Below are positions 1 through 5,072 of a DNA stretch of 5,484 nucleotides, piece after piece. Numbering within the stretch: the stretch's first letter is position 1; each line of letters begins with the position of its first letter. The notes beneath the pieces are model-generated. The model was not told where the DNA came from. It saw only the letters and a program-made list of their open reading frames with translations, and searched no databases. The DNA is from Halobacteriales archaeon (GTDB lineage Archaea > Thermoplasmatota > E2 > JACPAO01 > JAHFTW01): NCBI GenBank assembly GCA_020201445.1, contig JAIVGU010000048.1, forward strand, positions 1 through 5,484. Reading direction: 5' to 3'. The position numbers and the translations under genes were made by a program.

Positions 1-1
1 C

Positions 2-121
2 TTCTTCATCGCCCGCACCCAGACCGAGGGCGCGCCCGACAAGGAGTACAAGAACACCGTCTTCGAGGACCTGCTGACCGAGATGGTCATCACCCTGCAG
101 GAGCAGCTCGTCGACAAGTAG
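2..121 (+). CDS. C-terminal fragment of an unidentified protein
   Basis: An open frame enters from the left edge and ends at a TAG at 119-121, giving the last 39 residues of a protein. The visible part begins FFIARTQTEG and ends LQEQLVDK. It is mixed-charge and mostly helix-like, and codon third positions are almost all G or C, as expected for a real gene in this GC-rich DNA. No motif identifies a family. The 5' end lies outside the window, so length and start are unknown. It converges with the minus-strand gene ending at 249, with a 127-bp gap holding a hairpin. It probably belongs to the host chromosome, since it lies on the far side of the tRNA from the integrase. Confidence 0.65.
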   Translation, partial: FFIARTQTEGAPDKEYKNTVFEDLLTEMVITLQEQLVDK

Positions 122-163
122 ACGGCCACGCGGCAGGCCGCGCCATCCATTCCGCATCGGTCC

Positions 164-194
164 CGGCCAGTGAAATCCACCACCCCACTGGCCG
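164..194. terminator. Hairpin between two convergent genes
   Basis: A perfect 9-bp inverted repeat, CGGCCAGTG at 164-172 and CACTGGCCG at 186-194, encloses a 13-nt loop. It sits between the stop of the plus-strand gene (121) and that of the minus-strand gene (249). A terminator for one or both is likely from position, but no T-run follows, so this is inferred. A second, weaker repeat follows (CCGCG 222-226 with CGCGG 232-236). The rest of 122-248 shows nothing else. Confidence 0.4.
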
Positions 195-248
195 TGGAAG
201 CGGGAACCGTTTCCGTGGATTCCGCGACTTCCGCGGTTCGTGGGACGT

Positions 249-980
249 TCAGTGCAGTGGCCGCGTCCGGATGGCGCCCAGGCGGCCCGTCGCGCCCTGC
301 CCCTTCAGGCTCGTGGAGCGGCCGTCGCGGATGGGCTGGAGGGTGATGAGCCCGAAGCCCAGCGTGAACGAGTTGATGCGCGCCGGGACGTTGCGCCAGT
401 CCAGCACGGCGCGGCCGTCGATGAAGCCCTCGATGCGGCGGGCTGCGGGGTCGACCTCGAAGCGGTAGGCGTGCACCTGGCCCGGCCTGGAGGCAGGGCC
501 GTCGGCGATGCTGGTGAACGACTGCTCGAACGGGATGATCCCGGGGATGTGCAGGCGCTCGAACAGGATGGCGGTGCGCGCCCCGTTGGCGAGGCCGTCG
601 AGCACCAGGCCGTGCTCGAAGTCCATGAGGTTGACGCTGGCGAAGCCGTTGCCCCAGTCGGAGGGGTCGCCGTTGTGCAGCGTCGCCGCCATCTCCGTCT
701 CCACCACGATGCCACCCTCCGGCACCCCGACGGGCGCGCTGCACGCCAGCAGGTGCTTCGGGTTGTCGAAGATCTGCACCTGGCCGTGGCTGCGGGTGAA
801 GCGCGGCACCGCCACCTCCAGCCAGCCGTCCCGCACCGACGCCTGCGCCCCCGGCTCCGCCCAGGTCCACGTCCCGCCCTGGCCGTCGGGGAAGCCGGCG
901 GGGCTCCAGCGCTGCAGGGCATCCTTGCCCCAGGGCTCGACGGTGACGGTCTGCTGCGCGGCGGAGGTGGCACGGGCCAT
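249..980 (-). CDS. DUF6081-like, concanavalin-A-fold-type protein
   Basis: A 243-residue protein with no obvious signal peptide or membrane segment, so probably cytoplasmic. The core motif FTRSHGQVQIFDNPKH (residues 61-76), followed by a VPEGG turn (87-90) and a GFASVNLMDF strand region (112-121), matches what I recall of the DUF6081 group, mostly known from actinobacteria. The end (IEGFIDGRAVLDW at 183-195, then LGFGLITL at 207-214) resembles the closing strands of concanavalin-A-like sandwich domains. The biochemical role is unknown; carbohydrate binding would only be a guess from the fold. The ATG at 980 is preferred over an in-frame TTG at 1013 because a TATA-like box lies about 26 nt upstream of 980, as for a leaderless archaeal mRNA. 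Transcription is divergent from the tRNA. The family name is from memory and needs a profile search. Confidence 0.8.
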   Translation of the reverse strand: MARATSAAQQTVTVEPWGKDALQRWSPAGFPDGQGGTWTWAEPGAQASVRDGWLEVAVPRFTRSHGQVQIFDNPKHLLACSAPVGVPEGGIVVETEMAATLHNGDPSDWGNGFASVNLMDFEHGLVLDGLANGARTAILFERLHIPGIIPFEQSFTSIADGPASRPGQVHAYRFEVDPAARRIEGFIDGRAVLDWRNVPARINSFTLGFGLITLQPIRDGRSTSLKGQGATGRLGAIRTRPLH

Positions 981-1002
981 GGCCCCCACGACGCTGCCAA
1001 CA

Positions 1003-1010
1003 GGATAAGG
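1003..1010 (-). promoter_or_regulatory. TATA-like box for the DUF6081-like gene
   Basis: On the minus strand this reads CCTTATCC, with its TTATCC part at about -28 to -23 relative to the ATG at 980. This is the archaeal TATA-box distance if transcription starts at or next to the ATG. No convincing Shine-Dalgarno precedes the ATG, only a G-run (GTGGGGG), so a leaderless transcript is plausible. The match to a TATA consensus is modest. Confidence 0.35.
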
Positions 1011-1062
1011 CAAGCCGACAAAAACAACGGGGCCCAGGTTGGCCGCCGCCGCTCACAAAGCC

Positions 1063-1070
1063 TCATATCA
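1063..1070 (+). promoter_or_regulatory. Possible TATA box for tRNA-Val
   Basis: TCATATCA is the most AT-rich stretch upstream of the tRNA. A start about 26 nt downstream would give a short 5' leader of about 27 nt, removable by RNase P. The 5' GGG of the tRNA is at 1120. Support is positional only. Confidence 0.3.
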
Positions 1071-1119
1071 GCCCCTCCTGTCGGCGCGCCGTCGCTCCCG
1101 CCAAGACGTGGGAGACCCC

Positions 1120-1193
1120 GGGCCTGTGGTCTAGTCGGTTATGACGTATCCTTCACACGGATGAGATCACCAGTTCGAATCTGGTCAGGCCCA
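1120..1193 (+). tRNA. tRNA-Val (CAC anticodon), archaeal type
   Basis: A full cloverleaf folds by eye. The acceptor stem GGGCCTG (1120-1126) pairs perfectly with CAGGCCC (1186-1192). The D-arm is 1129-1145 (GTC with GAC, then a T-T mismatch). The anticodon stem TATCC (1147-1151) pairs with GGATG (1159-1163) with one T-G wobble. The anticodon loop TTCACAC (1152-1158) places CAC at 1154-1156, reading the valine codon GUG. The T-arm is ACCAG / TTCGAAT / CTGGT (1169-1185). The discriminator is A1193 and CCA is not encoded. There is no intron. The GGTCTAG...GGTTATGAC D-arm style is archaeal rather than bacterial. The integrase gene starts its 3' end 40 bp downstream, so this tRNA is the likely integration target. 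Confidence 0.93.
1169..1193. other. Putative attachment site (tRNA 3' end)
   Basis: Archaeal and bacterial tyrosine recombinases commonly integrate into the T-arm and 3' end of a tRNA gene, leaving an intact tRNA at the end next to the integrase gene. The integrase here runs toward the tRNA and stops at 1233, matching that arrangement. The exact core cannot be fixed because no second copy of the tRNA 3' end occurs in this window; it should lie beyond 5484. Confidence 0.45.
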
Positions 1194-1201
1194 CTCGCTC
1201 C

Positions 1202-1261
1202 AACAGGAGAAGAACGCACCAACCAACGGTTTTCAGGCAGTTGGTTGGTGCGTGTCCTGTT
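1202..1261. repeat. Long two-part inverted repeat at tRNA/integrase junction
   Basis: The inner arms are a perfect 14-bp match: ACGCACCAACCAAC (1214-1227) and its complement at 1240-1253, with a 12-nt loop. The outer arms AACAGGA (1202-1208) and TCCTGTT (1255-1261) extend the stem by 7 bp across unequal bulges (5 nt and 1 nt). The right half lies inside the last codons of the integrase gene. On the minus strand the structure is followed by TTCTTCTCC, so it could end integrase transcription and keep it from running antisense into the tRNA. It could also be a recombination-site structure. Confidence 0.6.
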
Positions 1262-2297
1262 CCTTCTGGTCGCGGGGTTTGCTGAAGGCCCGCGTGATCC
1301 AGTCCTTGCCGTAGGCCGGACTCTTGCTGAAGGTCCGGGCCGCTGGCCCATAGGTGTCCCGCGTCATGTCGGCGCTGTCGTGGCCCAACCACTCGGCCAC
1401 GAGATTGTAGCCCGTGTCCGAAAACCCGGCGTCGATGATGCGGGCATAGGTGGCCCAATGCCGGGCCAGCCGGAAGTTGAACCACGGCACCTGGGGCTTC
1501 ACCAAATCGTAGAAGCACTTGGCGAAGGCCGCAGGGGTCGGGAAGTCCTTGCCCGTCACCGGATTGGGAAACAGGGCGTTGCTGTCCGGGGCCAATTGGT
1601 CGCGCCACTTCAGCCACCCCGTCAAGCTCAGGCGGCTGTGGCTGTTGCCCAACCAGACCGGCTCCACGTAGAGGAACCGTTCCTTGTAGTGCTTCTTCGG
1701 CTCGACCACCTTGAAGATGCCCGTGCCGGGGTCGTAGGAGTCCGCCTTCAGAAACCACGGCTCCTTGGGCCCGCGCAATCCGAAGCCCCAGCTCAGGGCC
1801 AGGACGTGCCGGGCCCAGGCATTGACCATGGCCCCGTCGCGTTTGGCGTTCGGGGCATACGTCCGATGCAGGGTGCCATACACTTCTTCCGGGCGGGGCA
1901 TGGCCCTCCTTCCCGGATTCGGCGTGTAAGGCGCCACGGGCCACACGTCCTTGGGCACCCCGAGGAAGGTTCCGACCTTCCGAAGGACCTTCAAGTCGTT
2001 TTGCAAGGCCCCGTAGCCGGGCTTCTCCACGTCCTTGCGGACCTTGTAGTAGAGCCGCCCTGAGAGGACAAACTGATACCGCGTCCCTTGCAGCGTCACG
2101 GGTTGGCCTGGATAAGCCTCCATGAAGCGCAAGTGCCGCAGCAAGCCGTCCGCCGTTGAGACGGCTTTCTCCTGGTCGTCCAGGAGCCAGTTTTCCAGGT
2201 CGCTTTGGGTCCATTCCGGTTTTTCCTTATCCTGTGCCAACAGTTTCAGCATGGCTTCAAGCCCAGGACGTTTCCATTCGTCCCAAGCTGCTTGCAT
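1233..2297 (-). CDS. int: Tyrosine recombinase / integrase
   Basis: The C-terminal half carries the tyrosine-recombinase catalytic set (354-residue form). Box I arginine is R175 in GFGLRGPKE, followed by a beta-hairpin lysine, probably K196 or nearby. Box II reads RLARHWAT with R276, R279 and H280. LGH holds H306 and the nucleophile is Y316 in TRDTYG. The usual box II histidine (HxxR) is replaced by arginine (RxxR). The N-terminal half is helix-rich, as in core-binding domains. The protein should cut and rejoin DNA to integrate or excise the element at the adjacent tRNA-Val. The start is uncertain. The frame stays open upstream, with possible starts at ATG 2438, GTG 2498 and TTG 2525 (overlapping the ATPase stop), but 2298-2437 is Pro/Gly-rich in translation and full of palindromes, so ATG 2297 was chosen. 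The integrase identity is firm. Confidence 0.9.
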   Translation of the reverse strand: MQAAWDEWKRPGLEAMLKLLAQDKEKPEWTQSDLENWLLDDQEKAVSTADGLLRHLRFMEAYPGQPVTLQGTRYQFVLSGRLYYKVRKDVEKPGYGALQNDLKVLRKVGTFLGVPKDVWPVAPYTPNPGRRAMPRPEEVYGTLHRTYAPNAKRDGAMVNAWARHVLALSWGFGLRGPKEPWFLKADSYDPGTGIFKVVEPKKHYKERFLYVEPVWLGNSHSRLSLTGWLKWRDQLAPDSNALFPNPVTGKDFPTPAAFAKCFYDLVKPQVPWFNFRLARHWATYARIIDAGFSDTGYNLVAEWLGHDSADMTRDTYGPAARTFSKSPAYGKDWITRAFSKPRDQKEQDTHQPTA

Positions 2298-2309
2298 ATC
2301 GGTGTTCGC

Positions 2310-2432
2310 GGCGCCGGGGGCGGCGCCCTCCGTTTCACCCCCAGGAAAAAGCCCCCCGGGGGGTCTTAAAACCGGGGGGCAAGGCCCAGGGGCCTCCAGC
2401 CCCGGACCCGTAGGGTCCGGTTCCGCCGGCGG
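2310..2432. repeat. Cluster of short GC-rich palindromes
   Basis: Five inverted repeats lie in about 120 bp: GGCGCC twice (2310-2315 and 2322-2327); GCCCCCCGG with CCGGGGGGC (2351-2359 and 2372-2380); AGGCCC with GGGCCT (2382-2395); CCGGACCC with GGGTCCGG around a 3-nt loop (2402-2420); and the 10-bp palindrome CCGCCGGCGG (2423-2432). They fall in the gap between the ATPase stop (2522) and the chosen integrase start (2297), which is otherwise without a convincing gene. Possible roles are termination, regulation of the integrase, integrase arm-binding sites, or a replication origin. None is shown by sequence alone. Confidence 0.65.
2346..2380 (-). terminator. Hairpin plus T-run downstream of the ATPase operon
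   Basis: On the minus strand a 9-bp GC stem (2380-2372 with 2359-2351) is followed directly by TTTTT (2350-2346), the form of an intrinsic terminator for the operon that ends at 2522. The loop holds TTTTAAGA (about 2364-2371, minus strand), the best TATA-like string upstream of the integrase. It would predict a start near 2342 and a leader of roughly 45 nt. The structure may therefore combine termination with an integrase promoter flanked by operator-like arms. Both readings are inferences. Confidence 0.5.
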
Positions 2433-2521
2433 GGGCATCCCCTCGTCGCGGCAGAATCTTCGCAGCCGCCGATGATACGCACGGGCCGCCCGGTCCACGG
2501 CGGGCGTCCCTTCGCGCTCAG

Positions 2522-3958
2522 TCAAGAGCCCTCGCGCAGCTTCCAGGCATCCAGGGCCAGCTTCCGGCTCTGCTTGACCGTCACGCCAAGGGCGGCCTGG
2601 ATTTTCTCCGGATCGAAACTCTGCTGCCGCACGCCCATGAAGTCCTCGGGCCGGGCCAGGATTTCGGCAAGGGCCGATTCCAGCTTGTCCTTCGGTTTCT
2701 CTTGCCACGCACGCATAGCGAGATACTCAGCGTCACGGACTGTCAGGTCGAACCGGCGCTGGACCACGTTGCGGTCAAAGCTCCCGCCCCGCTTTGCGAG
2801 AAACGCCTTCGGGTCGGCCAGGATGGCGGCCACGACTTCAGCATCGCGCCGGTCCTGCTGCGCACGCTTGACCGCCTCGGTCTTTGCGTCGTCTTCCTTG
2901 CTGCGGAACGCGGCGTGGTAGGTGTGCGGGTCGTCCAGGGCGGCGCGGACCTCGGCCTTGATGTCCTGCGGACGCCACAGCTTGCCGATGCGCCGCACCA
3001 GGACGGCGATGTTCACGTCCACGTCAATCGTGGCCATGCCGCCCGTGGCGAACGTCAGGCCGCAATCCTTGGGCACGTTCTCCACGCGCTGCTTGATGAG
3101 CTGGTCGCCGAAGCGCCGCGCGAAGGTGAAGGCATCCTTCTGGTCCTTGTGGATGCGGTAGACCTGCTCACTCTTGTCCTCGCGCAACCCCTTGTATTGG
3201 TCAGACTCGTTGTGCCAGATTTCGACCTTGGCGATGCCTAGCTTGCGAATCATGAACCGGAACACCTTGTAGTCCAACACCTGCCGGCTCATTCCGCCCT
3301 GAAGGGTCGCCTCGGGTTCGTCCAGGACCAGGACGATGCGCGCGTTTTCGGGCAAATCTGCCCAAATGCGCAAGACCTCGCTCAAGAGGCTGACGTGGTG
3401 GATGCGGCCCAGAAACGTCTTGTGGGTATCCTCAACGCCACTCACGTTCGTAATCACCGTGAAGCGGGGTTCCTCCAGACGCAACGCGCCATCCATCAAG
3501 AGGACCGCGAGGTGGGTCTTGCCGGTGCCGACATGGCCCTGAATCACCACCTCCTTCCCTTCTCCGAAGAGGTTGGAGAGGAAGCCGGGCGCGGCCCAGT
3601 CGTGGTAGTTGTAGGTCACTTTCCCGTAATCCGGCGCGACGTTTTGCGAGTAGTAGCCCAACTCCGTCGCCATGACCGTGAGGCGGCCGTTGATCTTGCC
3701 CAGCATGGCGTAGTATTGCGCGCGCAGGTTGCGCCACTCGTCCAGCTTCGCGTGTCGGCGCCGGCAGTCCGCCATTTCCTCGCGCAGCCACGCAAACAAG
3801 GCACGCTTGGCGGTGCGGGGGTCGCCCATGTGGATGGTGAGCGAGAGCGCCTCGTGGCGGTCATACTCGGTCGGCTTACGGAGCCGGTCGGCGTCCTGCT
3901 TGATGCCGCGATACCTGACCATGCGCAGCATTTTCGGGCCACTCTTTTCCTCACTCAT
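2522..3958 (-). CDS. P-loop ATPase with C-terminal tandem repeat
   Basis: A 478-residue protein, probably cytoplasmic or membrane-associated through partners, as no membrane segment is visible. Residues 1-130 are basic and helical. Walker A is GHVGTGKT (141-148) and Walker B is IVLVLDE with D213 and E214. A later IWHNESD string (247-253) may be the sensor region. The segment from Walker B to that string resembles, from memory, ATPases of haloarchaeal plasmids and proviruses. The C-terminus has two gap-free 42-residue repeats (377-418 and 431-472), about 17 of 42 identical, sharing ILA.P..F, R..SFD and LA..AW. A DNA-handling or virion-assembly motor is a reasonable inference; the substrate is unknown. 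The start: AAGGAG at 3968-3973 lies 9 nt before ATG 3958 and 3 nt before ATG 3964, so 3958 is preferred. It overlaps the preceding gene by 8 nt, suggesting translational coupling. Confidence 0.85.
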   Translation of the reverse strand: MSEEKSGPKMLRMVRYRGIKQDADRLRKPTEYDRHEALSLTIHMGDPRTAKRALFAWLREEMADCRRRHAKLDEWRNLRAQYYAMLGKINGRLTVMATELGYYSQNVAPDYGKVTYNYHDWAAPGFLSNLFGEGKEVVIQGHVGTGKTHLAVLLMDGALRLEEPRFTVITNVSGVEDTHKTFLGRIHHVSLLSEVLRIWADLPENARIVLVLDEPEATLQGGMSRQVLDYKVFRFMIRKLGIAKVEIWHNESDQYKGLREDKSEQVYRIHKDQKDAFTFARRFGDQLIKQRVENVPKDCGLTFATGGMATIDVDVNIAVLVRRIGKLWRPQDIKAEVRAALDDPHTYHAAFRSKEDDAKTEAVKRAQQDRRDAEVVAAILADPKAFLAKRGGSFDRNVVQRRFDLTVRDAEYLAMRAWQEKPKDKLESALAEILARPEDFMGVRQQSFDPEKIQAALGVTVKQSRKLALDAWKLREGS

Positions 3959-4451
3959 CCTCATCCTCTCCTTCGTCAATGTCGGATTCTGGGGCGGTGG
4001 GCTCCATCAGGCGGGGTTCACGCGACGGATTGGGCTCTGCAAGCTCGGCGTCCGCCTCCAGCGCGGCAATCTCGCCCTCCAATTCAGCCTCGACTTGGGC
4101 CTGTTCTTCATCCAAGGGGTCCTGGAGGGCGGCCTGGAAGCCCATGCCGTGTCGATCCATCAGATTCAGAAGGACTTCTTGCGCTGCTGCGGCGTGGTTC
4201 CAGGTCAAGCGGCGCCATGCGCGGCGGCTGGCCACTACGTCCGCGAGGCGGCCGTCCAGCACCGTGCGCCATTCTTCCTCAAAGGCGCCGTCGAGGCGCC
4301 GCAGCGACCCAAGGAGGCTGTAGAGGCGCACCAGGGCAAGGCAGGCGCGCGCTGGCGTTGGGGCGGCCTGTGCCTGCTCCAAGCACGACTGAACGAGGCG
4401 TTGGGCGTTGAGTTTCTGGGCGACCTCGACCTCGCCGGGCTCCTGCGGCAT
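3951..4451 (-). CDS. Hypothetical helical protein with acidic tail
   Basis: A 166-residue protein of no family I recognise. Residues 1-110 are predicted mainly helical (for example ACLALVRLYSLLGSLRRL near 36-53). From about residue 111 the chain becomes strongly acidic, first a probable coiled or extended helix rich in E, A and L (113-138), then a disordered tail ending GEDEDE. There is no signal peptide or membrane segment. The start is ATG 4451, 2 nt after the stop of the gene before it, with GGGAGG at 4460-4465 as ribosome binding site. The frame continues upstream but there only shadows the 4454-4870 gene. The 3' end overlaps the ATPase start, so a stoichiometric partner or regulator of the ATPase is plausible. 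The acidic tail could mimic nucleic acid or bind a basic partner, such as the ATPase's basic N-terminus; this is speculation. Confidence 0.75.
   Translation of the reverse strand: MPQEPGEVEVAQKLNAQRLVQSCLEQAQAAPTPARACLALVRLYSLLGSLRRLDGAFEEEWRTVLDGRLADVVASRRAWRRLTWNHAAAAQEVLLNLMDRHGMGFQAALQDPLDEEQAQVEAELEGEIAALEADAELAEPNPSREPRLMEPTAPESDIDEGEDEDE
3968..3973 (-). promoter_or_regulatory. Ribosome binding site deciding the ATPase start
   Basis: AAGGAG on the minus strand, inside the 3' end of the preceding gene. Its 9-nt spacing favours ATG 3958 over the in-frame ATG at 3964 (3 nt) and the in-frame TTG at 3979, which lies upstream of it. Confidence 0.6.
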
Positions 4452-4453
4452 GG

Positions 4454-4870
4454 CTACGGCCTCCCGGTGTCCAAGGCTTCGTCGATGGCGGCGTGCAGAA
4501 GGCCGATGAGTTGCTGCGCCCAAACAATGTCCCCGTCCGGCACCAGGACGCCGTGCGGGTCTTGCAGGAGCCGTTCGCGCCGGACGCGGCACTCTTTCCA
4601 TTCGGTGCAGTGGCCCTCCAGGTCGGGCACCCGGTAGGCAAAGAGGCGTGTCGGGTCGTTGTCGCTCTCGGGTTCCAATCCCACGGTCCAATCGACGCCG
4701 TAGGCATTGCACAGGCGCAGGAGGACGAGGATTTCCTGCGGCGTGACATACTCCAGGTCGTGCGGGAGGCGTTGGAGGACTTGGAGGTTGAAGCGGTGGT
4801 TCTCCGAGCGCACGTCGGAATCCTTGCCAGCCTGGGGCGCAGGTGGGACAGGTGCGGCAGCTTCGCTCAC
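4454..4870 (-). CDS. Hypothetical protein, first gene of ATPase operon
   Basis: A 138-residue protein with no recognised family. It has a low-complexity Ala/Pro N-terminus (residues 2-13), then a compact mixed region: a helix near 43-55 (TPQEILVLLRLCN), a WTV strand (61-63), an EPESDNDPTRLFAYRVPDLEG stretch (67-87; central part DNDPTRLFAY) and a C-terminal helix (117-133). Two cysteines (54 and 88) and C94 do not form a clear zinc motif. The GTG at 4870 is chosen over the in-frame GTG at 4891 because GGAGG (4877-4881) lies 6 nt upstream of it. It is followed after 2 nt by the 3951-4451 gene, so the two and the ATPase are very likely co-transcribed. It is divergent from the small gene at 4921. 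Function is unknown. Confidence 0.78.
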   Translation of the reverse strand: MSEAAAPVPPAPQAGKDSDVRSENHRFNLQVLQRLPHDLEYVTPQEILVLLRLCNAYGVDWTVGLEPESDNDPTRLFAYRVPDLEGHCTEWKECRVRRERLLQDPHGVLVPDGDIVWAQQLIGLLHAAIDEALDTGRP

Positions 4871-4876
4871 GCCATG

Positions 4877-4881
4877 CCTCC
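4877..4881 (-). promoter_or_regulatory. Ribosome binding site for the 4454-4870 gene
   Basis: GGAGG on the minus strand, 6 nt before GTG 4870. It makes the upstream GTG at 4891 unlikely. An ATG (4875) lies between it and the GTG but is followed at once by a stop (ATG GCG TGA). Confidence 0.55.
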
Positions 4882-4890
4882 GTGGATGCA

Positions 4891-4900
4891 CCTAAGTAGG
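4891..4900. promoter_or_regulatory. Shared divergent promoter element (candidate)
   Basis: CCTAAGTAGG is a near-palindrome (CCTA, 2 nt, TAGG) in the gap between two divergent genes. Its centre is about 25.5 bp from GTG 4870 on one side and about 25.5 bp from GTG 4921 on the other, the usual archaeal TATA-to-start distance. It could be a weak bidirectional TATA-like box or a regulator site. It is not a strong TATA consensus match. Confidence 0.35.
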
Positions 4901-4920
4901 GTCGGCCCGCTTGAGGCGTG

Positions 4921-5070
4921 GTGGTGGAGACTCTGGTGCGAGTGGTGGATGGCTTGGCGGGATACGGGGAGTGGCTTCAGACGGAAGGACGGTCTGTGCG
5001 GGTGGTTGCCGTGGTGCCCGTCTACGAAGACCCCTTGAAGTTCAAGATCATCTACCATGCCGCCGCTTGA
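4921..5070 (+). CDS. Small hypothetical protein, divergent from operon
   Basis: A 49-residue frame, easily missed because it is short and lacks an ATG. It is bounded by an upstream stop at 4912-4914 and TGA at 5068-5070. Consecutive GTG codons at 4918, 4921 and 4924 could start it; 4921 is preferred from the distance to the TATA-like element at 4891-4900, and GAGG at 4913-4916 could also act as a weak ribosome binding site. The product alternates hydrophobic and charged residues (ETLVRVVDGLAGYGEWLQ, then RSVRVVAVVPVYEDPLKFK), suggesting a helix followed by beta strands. That reads more like a folded protein than the overlapping minus-strand frame, which is His- and Pro-rich. It ends 2 bp from the stop of the convergent membrane-protein gene. 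Function is unknown; a small regulator is only a guess. Confidence 0.55.
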   Translation: MVETLVRVVDGLAGYGEWLQTEGRSVRVVAVVPVYEDPLKFKIIYHAAA

Positions 5071-5072
5071 GT

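Noticed and set aside
240..2063. 607-codon plus-strand open frame running through the tRNA
   Set aside because: It is antisense to two well-supported genes and reads across the tRNA. Its composition (Arg, Ala, Gly, Val-rich) is that of a GC-rich shadow frame.
1153..2214. 353-codon minus-strand frame ending in GLTRFELVISSV
   Set aside because: The C-terminal part is the familiar false translation of a tRNA complement; the rest is an alternative frame of the integrase.
3395..4411. 338-codon plus-strand open frame
   Set aside because: It lies antisense to the ATPase, which has Walker motifs, and to the small coupled gene. No protein-like motif is present.
4669..4685. T-arm-like string GGGTTCCAATCCC
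   Set aside because: It has only a three-pair stem and no acceptor or anticodon arms around it, and lies inside a coding region.
4895..4917. Possible second attachment site (GGTCGGCCCGCTTG resembles the tRNA 3' end)
   Set aside because: It needs an indel and several mismatches, and lacks the T-loop sequence. Attachment duplicates are normally exact, so this is likely chance.
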